The notes under the pieces are model-generated. The model saw only the letters and a program-made list of their open reading frames with translations. It was not told the origin of the DNA and did not search any database. 64,000 nt of DNA from Rhynchopus euleeides. Lineage: Eukaryota > Euglenozoa > Diplonemea > Diplonemida > Diplonemidae. A program made the position numbers and the translations under genes. Shown here in pieces: positions 46,738-55,462 of the stretch. Numbering within the stretch: the stretch's first letter is position 1; every line of letters starts with the position of its first letter. Where the stretch lies: positions 1,178,001 to 1,242,000 of the forward strand of contig OY723251.1 of NCBI GenBank assembly GCA_963210315.1, in the 5' to 3' direction.

Positions 46738-49391
46738 ATGTCTGTGCAGCGGAAGCGCAAGCTGCAGGATGTGCCCCCCATGACACCCACGGGGCCACGC
46801 CTGTCGAAGAGGCAGAGGGGGCACGGGGCTGACACGGCGTCGTTCGACTCCACCCCCACGCCGCGCTTCTCCACGACATTCAAGACCTTTGCGGAGCCGT
46901 CGACACACGGGGTGCACAAGACACGCTGCGTCTGCGTCCCCCTCAAGGAGGCGGAGAAGGAGCGCGAGGCTGTGCTGCGCCGCTCCCCGGGCAACGCGGC
47001 TGCCCTGGATGCGCTGGACAAACGCATTGCCGAGCTGCGGCAGCGCCGCTGCGCACAGCACGAGACAACCCTGACCCGCGCCCAGATCCACACCAACAAG
47101 GCGCGTGTCGAGGAGCACACCCTCCACGGCAGGCAACGCAGGCTGCGCGACGTGCGCCTGCAGCAGCAGCAGGCCCGGAAGGAGGGTGCCGAGGAAGAGG
47201 CGCAGGCACGCCACCGCATCCAGGTGCTGGAGAGGGCCTGCCTCAAGGCTATCCACGACAGGATCGAGGAGCGCGTGGCAGTCGGCTTTGCCGAGGAGGA
47301 CGCCCGGGCAGGCGTGCGGATCGCACACCAGGATGCGTGCTGCCTGCTGTTCGAGGAGCTGCGCGTGGGGCAGCGGCGGGCCGTGGTGCTGCAGGAGGCG
47401 CGCCTGCGCGCTGCGCTGGAGGGTGCCGAGGCTGTTGCCCTCACCGGGTTTGCCCAGCTGTGGGACCTGCTGTGCCAGGAGGGGGTGTCCCGCGCAGCGG
47501 TTGTGGCGGAGTGGCAGGGCGTTGCTGCTGCGGCCGCCGTGGCGCGCACCCAGGGCGTGGAGCACATCCTGGCGACGGACGAGGCGATGCAGCGCAGCGT
47601 GGTGCGCGAGAGGGAGGCTGACTGCCGCGCCGTGCTGCGGCGTGCCGCGGTGCAGCACCACGGCGTGATGCTGTGCGTGCTGGCCCCCGAGGGCGGGCAG
47701 CGCAGGCGCCTGCACGCAGAGGAGGGGTACGCCTTCGATGAGATCCTCAGCGCCGCCGAGTCGTCGCTGCCCCGCGCCGTGCTGCAGGCCGAGGTGGCGG
47801 GGCGCCACGCCATCGCATGGGAGGAGCACAGCGAGTGCGGGGTTCTCTTCGCAGGCGCGGCTGCGGCGCTGTTCGCCACGCAGGGTGCAGAGGCGCACGT
47901 TGCGCTGGGGGCGAGCCTCCTCGGGGAGCTTGCCGCGCTCACCGCGTCGGCAGTCAACAGCCTCGGCGCGTCGCACCGTGCGGCGCTGGAGGAGCAGGCC
48001 TGCAGGGCGCTGTACGCCATCCGTGCCTCGGAGGAGGAGGTGTGCGTGAGGCTGCGGCACTTCTTCGACACCGAGCACGGCCTGGTTGCCGCGCGTGAGA
48101 TGGAGAGTGCTGGCCGTGCCGCCATCACTGCGGAGTATGCCAGCGGTGTGGAGGGTGCGTACCGCTTCCTGCATGTCGGGGAGTGTGCAGCCATGCAGGC
48201 CGCATGCGAGCGGACCTTCCAGGAGTGTGTGGTTGTGCCCGAGGCGGCGGAGTGGCAGCACATCCGGGGTGTGTTCCTGCAGGATGCGGCGGGTGCGGTG
48301 CTGCAGGAGGAAGAGGCGTATGCGCGCCGCAGCATTGCCGCTGCCTGTGAGCAGGAGCTGGCGGAGGGGTGCAGCCTGCGGTGTGCGGACCGCGTTGGCA
48401 TGCTGGTGGCAGCGCACGCCCGGTCACGTGCTCAGCTGGAGCGCGAAGAGGAGATGACATGGATCCAGGACATGCACCAGCTGACGGTGATCATGGCAGA
48501 CCTCGCGCTGCTCAACAACGTGGACCACGAGAGGGGGCACCGGCAGGAGATTGTGGAGGAGGAGCACAAGGCTTTCCACGCGCTGCGTGAGAAGATGCAG
48601 GCGGGCCTGATGCTGCTGCTGGTGAACCTCGACGACTTCAACAGCCTGCGTGCATTCCTCAATGTGCGTGAGATGCAGATGGCGCTCCCCCAGTGGGGCG
48701 TCGAGGAGCGTCGCGTGCTGCACTGCGCTGCCAACGCGGACATGATGTCGCTGATGCAGCACACCAAGTCGCTGCTGGTGGAGTACGACAGGCACCGCTA
48801 CAACCAGAACGAGCGCCACCAGGCCAAGGTGAACCAGCTCCTCAAAGACCTGAACTCCTCTAAGGCGGCACACTCCCGCACGACTGCCGAGCTGGATGAG
48901 CTGGACGTGCGCTACCGTGACGAGTTCACGCGCCACGCAAAGGTCCGCAAGGCACACGAACAGTCCAAACTGCGCTGCGAGCAGCTGACACGCGAGAACC
49001 GTTCCACGGCATCGACCAACGAAATCGTATGCCACTCCTCTCCAGAGGGTTGCCTGCCGTCAGGGTTGCAGGGGCTTTTGCCTGCTCTTTCCTTGCACAC
49101 TGCACTGCACCCCGCCCCCAACGAGATTATTTGCAACGGTCGGAGGGGCCACGTGTGACACACGCCACTGCCCCTCATGCGCATACCAGGAGCAAAGAAC
49201 CCACCCCTTCTTGATGCAGCCCAGCACCCTCACACACCACAACACCCCACCTACAGACACGTCTGGAGCGGAAGAACAAGGAGCTGCAGCGTGACCTGGA
49301 CGCAGCACGCGGCGCTCTCGACACAGAGAGGGTGAAGCACGCGACCTACGTCCGCAGCAACGCGGCACGGAGGAACGCAAATGCCCCATAG
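46738..49391 (+). CDS. Large alanine-rich coiled-coil protein, two exons
   Basis: I do not recognise the family. Exon 1 is 46738-49026 and exon 2 is 49257-49391, giving 807 residues. The donor is GTATGC, the acceptor CTACAG, and the phase is 0. The join restores an uninterrupted heptad-like helix (ENRSTASTNEI then TRLERKNKELQRDLD); reading through the intron instead gives a low-complexity tail. The start at 46738 opens a short basic segment (QRKRKL ... RLSKRQRG) that could be a nuclear localisation signal. Residues about 60-200 are Arg/Glu/Gln-rich helix, about 200-620 are Ala/Glu-rich and probably helical, and about 690-807 form a strong coiled coil. No motor, kinase or membrane segment is visible. 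A structural or cytoskeletal role is an inference from composition. Confidence 0.75.
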
Positions 49392-50074
49392 ATCAGGCCT
49401 GGCACCATACCTCCTCGACGCCCCACCCGCCTCCGAAAAGTGTTGTGTCATGCTGGCTTCGCCGTTGCGGCTGCTAAGGCCGCAGATAAACCCCGCCCAC
49501 ACAACAGTTTTGCTGGTGTGTGAGCCATTTCCAACAACGGCAAACCATCAACTGCCCCCTCCTTTCGCTGATATCCCCACTACGCCCCTTTGGAACACAC
49601 CGGACCCCTTTTAGATATTCCCCCGGCCCCCCCATTCCCTCTCCACTCCATGAGGGTCAGAACCGTCAGACAACTTGCATGCGAAGGTTTGCCGCAGATT
49701 TTTCATGATAGCCGATATAAGTATGAAACGGTGTCGCATGCAGGCACATCTTGGGAGAGAGTAAGGAAAACTGTGTTGCGATGCAAATCTGAAGAACGGA
49801 GAAAATAAAAATCGACGAGGTCGCAGCGTCAGGGCGTTCTGGGCTGGCTGGTGGTGGTTGGGACAAGACCGACGAGATTAGAAGCGGCACTGGTAGACGG
49901 GTTTTGAGGCCCCCCGCCCCCAGGTTCCCCCTGCCCACCTGGACGGACCCAAGTGCCTCACACCGGATCTCTCCCCACCCGGTGGTCCACCTGACGGATA
50001 CGCGAAAAAAAAAAAAAAGAGAAAATATCCAAAAAAAAAAAAAAAAGGGGGGCATCGACAGGCGTGTATCTATT
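49392..50074. other. Intergenic region
   Basis: No gene seen. It contains two long A-runs near 50006-50046 separated by GAGAAAATATCC, and several C-rich stretches. Confidence 0.5.
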
Positions 50075-50240
50075 TCACGGAATGAAAATAGGAATTTGGG
50101 GAAAAAATATTTTTTTGCACTATTTTTTTGCACTATTTTCCTTTGGATTTTATTGTGACCCTACTTGGTATTGGCAGAAAATTTTTATGTTCCCGGTCTT
50201 GGATGTGCTCAAACATTCAAAAGAACACATTTTCCGTGGC
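50075..50240 (+). repeat. Dispersed repeat R, left copy
   Basis: This 166-bp segment is identical to 58051-58216, 7,976 bp downstream on the other side of the retroelement. It includes two TTTTTTTGCACTATTTT words and ends AACACATTTTCCGTGGC. Homology resumes at about 50508-50580 and, after the 108-bp element, at 50687-50723. Confidence 0.95.
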
Positions 50241-50578
50241 AAATACGCGTACTAGACGTCCTTCTGTCGATATCTTACTTGGCGCTATGGAAACACAAAA
50301 ATGGAACGAAGAAAAATGTTTTGTTGACCGCTTCCACCACTCCTCTGCACAAATCTCACGACCGGCTATTGTGTGTTTGTGTTGTCTGAAGTACAGAAGG
50401 TGTGGTGGAGCACGAAGAAAGGGAAACATGACAGAGGTGATGACGCCAGTCCTTTCTAGTATCGTATTTCCTCCTATACACAATGCTGCGCTGTGTTTTG
50501 GATGGTATCAAAAAAAAATTTGCACCCGGAGGTGGGGATGGGGGTGGTGGTCACTACTTTTTTGCACCATTTTCCTTT

Positions 50579-50686
50579 GGGGGTCTTCGCTACAGGGTGG
50601 TCGTCAGTGCATTTTGGTGCATTTCCTGTTGAAATAGGTGAAAACTGACGAAGTTTGTCGAAGTTTGTCGACCAGCGAAGACCCCC
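50579..50686. mobile_element. 108-bp MITE with 3-bp target duplication
   Basis: GGGGGTCTTCGCT at 50579-50591 is perfectly inverted at 50674-50686. TTT flanks both sides (50576-50578 and 50687-50689). The paralogous empty site, with a single TTT, is readable at 58284-58286 in the right copy of repeat R, which confirms the insertion. Its ends match those of the satellite block at 19053-38454. Confidence 0.9.
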
Positions 50687-51941
50687 TTTGGGTTTTATTG
50701 TGACCCTACTTGGCATTGGCACCAACGATTTCTTAAGCTACAGTTTCTGTACTTCATTGTTTCTGTACTTCATTGGTTGCGTAACGCGGCTGGTGGGGTA
50801 CGGGGCTGTCCCCACACCGCAGAGGCTCGGCTCCCCACCGACCACAAACGACACAAAAGCGAGGCATCACCATCTCAGCCTGCCATCCGCTTCCGCCCCA
50901 CCCCCCCCCCCCCCCCTCCCCAATTTTCGTGTTTGTCTTACTCAACAACCCCCTCCCCAAGCTCGGTAACTGCCCGGTGAATATCTTCACAACGGGAAGG
51001 TACAAACCGAGCCAATAGATTTCCCCGTTCCCCACTTTTCAAAACCCAACAAACATCGAAAAAAAAACCCTCCCTCACCCCCCCCATCCCCCCCACCCCG
51101 GCGGATGACGATGCTGGGACTTCTCGCGGCGGTGATAGCGGCGTGCTGGGCGGCAGTGACAGCGGCGAGCTGGGCCAAGCCGGCCAGAAGAAGGCGACGC
51201 GGGCGATGGCGGGCGAGAAGGAGGGGGCGGCTGACGGCCCTCCTGGGGCGGCGGAGCAGGCGAGCGGGCCGAGTGGTACCGTGCGCCGTCCTCTTAGCAG
51301 GGCGAAACGATGCGCATAGAGCCCGTCAGTGGCTCCGGGCCCGGTCCCTGGGTGCGCACCCAGAAACGCGTGGGGGAACCCACAGGCGCGTGGTCGACAG
51401 CCACGCCCGCGGTTTACCGCGAAGCCAGTCTTCGACTGGGAGAGCAGATCGGCGCGCGACCCGGGGCACCCCGACCGGTGCCCCCACAGCAGATAGGGAG
51501 GGAGGGGTCGTGGGGGCCGGGCCTTTCCCCTCGGGTGTCTCTTCCTGTTGTGCTGTCTTCCCCGAGTTTCTCCTCTCGCTCCCTGTCTACCTTGTCCCCT
51601 TCCGTCCACCCATCCCCCGCCCCACCCCACCCTCACCCCCTCCCCCACCCCCCACCTCACCCCCCCCGCCCCCCCCGCCGGGTGCATCGACACGGGGCAT
51701 CCTCCGCTGGGGCGCAGCGTTGAGGTGGGTGGTGAGGAAGTGTGGCGAGTGGAAGGGGCCACGCACGCCCCTCCTTTTTATAAAAACGGGTGTACAGATA
51801 GTATGGCGAGCAAGGGGGATGCCGTCATGGGCGTGGGGGCCGGGAGGCCAAGAGGGACAGGTCGCGGTGCGGGGGAGCGGGGCGGAGCCGGTGCACCTCC
51901 TTCCCGGGGACCTCAGGGGCGGTGCGGAAGAGGATAGCGCG

Positions 51942-54900
51942 ATGGATGGGCGGGACTGGGCTGATGTTGATTCGACACTGCGCCTGCTGCACGCCTCCCG
52001 CATCCCCAATTCCGCCACGGGGGATTGCGGGTACTGGGCCCTGGGTTTCGAGGCTGAAGTGATCGGGGCGCGTCGAGCTGACCTCGCCAAGTCGGCCAAG
52101 TCGCGACCGGAACTGGTGGCATTTTTCGGGGGGGCCAAGGAGGCTTTCCTGGCATATGCCAACGCGATCGGAGAGGACGGGTGGATGGACCACCTCACCC
52201 TGCAACTGGCGGCGCGGCTCTGGGACCTGCATATAGTGGTCATTCAACCGGGTGCTCATCGAGTCGTGGCGATCCGCCCCCGTAGTGTGAAGGATAGAGA
52301 CCTCCTCAAGCGCACCCGGGTGATTGCTTTAGCTGGGGACCACTACGAACAAGTGGACATCCCAAGGGGCCAACTGCTAGACCTCATCAGGATGGCGCAC
52401 CCCGCTTTCCTCACCACGGAGTCTGTAGGGGAGCAGGTTATCACCACGCCGGAGGGCATGGACGCAGCTACGGTGGAGGCAAAGTTGGTGCAAAGGGCCA
52501 CGGACAAGGTGTACTGCCCGCACGACAGCTGTCGCACCTCCCTTATGCAATGTGGCGTGCCTATCCTCCGGGGGTCCATGCTGGGGCACCTGAACAAGCA
52601 CGCAGCCAGGGGTGAAACGGTGACCCCCAGTGTCCTGCGCGCCATCGGGTATCGGGAGTGTGTTCGCTGCGAGAACGTCATCGCGCTCAAGTACACAGCG
52701 TGTTTGGCTTGTCGGCACAGACTCGAGCCGGAACCCGAAGCAGTGCCGGCGGGGGAAGGGGTGCAGGCAAAAGCCCTCCCAGGGCTCGAAGCAGTGAGAG
52801 CGGAGCACATCAAGGTGTGGGAATCCGTGCCGCACCACCTCGTCGCATCATGGACGCGGACGTTTGCCGGTCTACTCCGGGAGGTGGCGGCCCACAACAC
52901 AGTGCAGGCATGGACAGCGCTGCTGCTGGCCCCGTCAGTCCTGCTACGGGGGGCGCGGATGGGGGACAGGATGGAGGGGACCATCAGGGACAGGCTGAGG
53001 ACTTTCGATCGCTGGGCGAAGGGGGACTTCAACCTGCTGTGGGTAGAAGCGTGCGAGAAGAAGGCGCAGCCGCCAAAAGTGGGGGGGCCCCCGCGCCCTG
53101 GCGAAATGGAAAGGCGTGTCGCGAAGTATGCACGGCAGAATCGCATGTCCGCGGCACACAAGAGCCTCATCCCTGAGGTGGTGGCGGAGAACACAGACAG
53201 CACGCGTGCAGCCCTTGAATCGAAACACCCGACCGGAGTTCCACCGCATGCGCGCGAACCAGCCCCTGCCACGTGCCGGCCTTTCACCCCGGCCGAAGTG
53301 ATGAGTGCACTCAAGACCTTCCCTAATGGGTCGGCCGGGGGTCAAGTGGGGCTACGCCCGGATCACGTCCGCCAGGCAGTTGAGTGTAAAGACGCGGCAG
53401 GGGCGAAGCCGTTGGCGTGGCTCACACAGGTGGTGAACCTGATGGCGTCAGGCAGGGCTCCGCAGGAGATCATGCCGATCCTGGCAGGCGCCAAGCTCAC
53501 CGCTTTGAAGAAGAGCGACGGTGATGTGCGACCGATAGCGTGCGGTGAGACTCTGAGGAGGCTAACCGCCAAGCTGCTCTCCACTCGCCATAAAGACGCA
53601 GCACGGCGCATCCTGATGAAAGGGAAGCAGGTGGGCGTCGCAGTTCAACGGGGACTCGAGGCGGGTGTAGCGGTGGTGGCACAGTGGGCGGAGCGCGCCA
53701 AGGCGACAGCCGCAGGTGGTGGGCCCCGGGATGCTGTCGTTCTTAAAATCGATTTCAAGAACGCGTTCAACTCTGTCCACCGGGAGGCGTTCCTAGAGGT
53801 GGTTGAACGAGACATCCCGGGCCTCCTCCCTTTCGCACAGTGGTGCTACGGGTCCCCCTCCACACTATCGTACAGTGGGCACGTCTTCCAGTCCACGTGT
53901 GGAGTTCAGCAGGGGGACCCCCTCGGACCACTTCTTTTCTCCCTAGCCATTAAAGAGCTAGCTGAGATGCTGGTCGGGCACTTCGCAGGGTGTGGAGGTA
54001 GTGTCTTCTACCTGGACGACGGCGTGCTGATGGGGCCAGCGGGAGTCGTGAAGGAGGCGCTGGATTTCGTGGTGAAGTGGAGCAAGGAGAAGGGGTTGGA
54101 GGTCAAGCTGGACAAGTGTGAGCTTATCGACCTCAACCGCCTCTCGAAGACCGAGCTTGAAGCGCAAGGGTTCCTTCTTCGCCTCCCTGATGAGACTGAC
54201 AAGCCGGGAGTGGTGTACCGTGAGGGGGGCGATTTCACCCTCCTGGGCACGCCCATAGGGTCGCGAGAGTTCTGCGAGCGCTACATGGACGAGAAGCTGG
54301 CTGAATTCGCGCCTTACCTTGAGGCGTTGGCGACGCTCGAAGACAGGCAAGTGGCCCTTGCTCTCCTCCGGCATTGCGAGGGTTTCGCGCGCCTGGTGTT
54401 CTACATGCGTGCACTGGGACATAGGGGTGCGACGGAATACCTGGCGAAGAGCGATGCGGCGGTCGAGAAGTGCCTGACTCGTATCCTCTGCCTGGCGGAC
54501 GACACTCTCCCGGACGACGCCATGCGACAGGCGACGCTGCCGGTCCGGGTGGGTGGGCTCGGTATACGCCGTTCTACGGAGCACTGGCACGCCGCAGCGA
54601 TGGCTTCCATGCAGAACGGGTATCTGTTATGTCGGGAGTTGGACAAGGAGTTCACCTGGGATACGGCGGCGTGGCACACCCTGAGCTCGGCCTACAACAA
54701 CGACGTGAGCGAGGGGGATGCTGTGGATTCGGAGTCCCGCCCCACGGAGATGGTGAAACAGAAGGACCTCTCCCTGGCCATCATCGACGTTCACCACCGA
54801 GACTTGCACGAGCGGGCAGACGCCAGTGACAGAGCCAGGTACCGGTCCCTGTCACTCCCTCATGCAGGGGCCACGTATGCGGGCAAGCTGACGGAAGAGA

Positions 54901-55448
54901 CGCGTGTCGGGGGAGAGGAAATGGTTGTGGTGACGCGGCACAGGCTGGGCATCTCCCTCTTCGAGCCAGACGCCAAGTGCGGCAGGTGTGGGCAAGAGAT
55001 GGACACGCACGGCACCCACGCGCTGAACTGTAGGGTGGGGGGTGGGCCCACTCGGCGTCACGATGTCGTGCGGGACAGCCTGTACAGGCTCGCGGTGGAA
55101 GCGGGTACGAGCCCCGAGATGGAGACGCTCCACATCCTTCCGGACTCCCAGGAGCGCCCCGGGGACATTGTCACTCGCCGGGTGTGGCCGCGGGTCATCG
55201 ACGTGACGATCCGCAATCCCCTCGCGGCTTCCGTGGTCCAAGCTGCTGCGAGGTTTACTGGAGCGGCGGCGGCAGCGGGGGAGGCAGAGAAGAACAGGAG
55301 GTATCGTGATCCCTGCAGGAGATCTGGCCAGATTTTCGCGGCCTTTGCGATGGAGGCTTTCGGGGGTCTGGGGCCGTCGGCGCACCAGGTTTTCGGCAAG
55401 CTGGGCCGCCTAGCAGCAGAACGGCTACAGAGGCCGCGGCCCCCCTGA
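51942..55448 (+). CDS. Retroelement polyprotein: OTU protease, zinc fingers, RT, endonuclease
   Basis: This is a 1,168-residue product that would copy element RNA into the genome. An OTU-like protease occupies about residues 20-140, with Cys29 in TGDCGYWAL and His134 in LAGDHYEQV. A C2H2 finger (Cys192, Cys197, His216, His220) and a zinc ribbon (Cys240/243, Cys254/257) follow. The RT domain (about 440-760) has SAGGQVGLRPDHV, motif A KIDFKNAFNS (Asp604), motif B GVQQGDPLGP (from Gly654) and motif C FYLDDG (Asp692/693). The C-terminus has a CGRC...HGTHALNC zinc motif and RPGD (Asp1075) followed by VIDVTI (Asp1087), resembling the PD-(D/E)xK nuclease of early-branching elements. I start at 51942 because the OTU domain begins just after it. 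The frame stays open to an ATG at 51105, but that stretch is Arg/Pro-rich and C-biased. No stop or frameshift is seen, so the element could be active. Confidence 0.85.
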   Translation: MDGRDWADVDSTLRLLHASRIPNSATGDCGYWALGFEAEVIGARRADLAKSAKSRPELVAFFGGAKEAFLAYANAIGEDGWMDHLTLQLAARLWDLHIVVIQPGAHRVVAIRPRSVKDRDLLKRTRVIALAGDHYEQVDIPRGQLLDLIRMAHPAFLTTESVGEQVITTPEGMDAATVEAKLVQRATDKVYCPHDSCRTSLMQCGVPILRGSMLGHLNKHAARGETVTPSVLRAIGYRECVRCENVIALKYTACLACRHRLEPEPEAVPAGEGVQAKALPGLEAVRAEHIKVWESVPHHLVASWTRTFAGLLREVAAHNTVQAWTALLLAPSVLLRGARMGDRMEGTIRDRLRTFDRWAKGDFNLLWVEACEKKAQPPKVGGPPRPGEMERRVAKYARQNRMSAAHKSLIPEVVAENTDSTRAALESKHPTGVPPHAREPAPATCRPFTPAEVMSALKTFPNGSAGGQVGLRPDHVRQAVECKDAAGAKPLAWLTQVVNLMASGRAPQEIMPILAGAKLTALKKSDGDVRPIACGETLRRLTAKLLSTRHKDAARRILMKGKQVGVAVQRGLEAGVAVVAQWAERAKATAAGGGPRDAVVLKIDFKNAFNSVHREAFLEVVERDIPGLLPFAQWCYGSPSTLSYSGHVFQSTCGVQQGDPLGPLLFSLAIKELAEMLVGHFAGCGGSVFYLDDGVLMGPAGVVKEALDFVVKWSKEKGLEVKLDKCELIDLNRLSKTELEAQGFLLRLPDETDKPGVVYREGGDFTLLGTPIGSREFCERYMDEKLAEFAPYLEALATLEDRQVALALLRHCEGFARLVFYMRALGHRGATEYLAKSDAAVEKCLTRILCLADDTLPDDAMRQATLPVRVGGLGIRRSTEHWHAAAMASMQNGYLLCRELDKEFTWDTAAWHTLSSAYNNDVSEGDAVDSESRPTEMVKQKDLSLAIIDVHHRDLHERADASDRARYRSLSLPHAGATYAGKLTEETRVGGEEMVVVTRHRLGISLFEPDAKCGRCGQEMDTHGTHALNCRVGGGPTRRHDVVRDSLYRLAVEAGTSPEMETLHILPDSQERPGDIVTRRVWPRVIDVTIRNPLAASVVQAAARFTGAAAAAGEAEKNRRYRDPCRRSGQIFAAFAMEAFGGLGPSAHQVFGKLGRLAAERLQRPRPP

Positions 55449-55462
55449 ACCCGGACCACTTC

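Noticed and set aside
46650..48417. Two minus-strand frames of about 580 codons opposite the coiled-coil gene
   Set aside because: They are shadows of a GC-rich, codon-biased gene. Their translations are Ala/Ser/Arg- or Leu/Arg/Gln-rich without domains, while the + frame gives a coherent coiled coil joined across an intron.
51105..51941. N-terminal 279-codon extension of the retroelement polyprotein
   Set aside because: The frame is open, but its translation is Arg/Pro-rich low complexity over C-rich DNA and the minus strand is open as well. I treat it as probable 5' leader but cannot exclude an upstream start.
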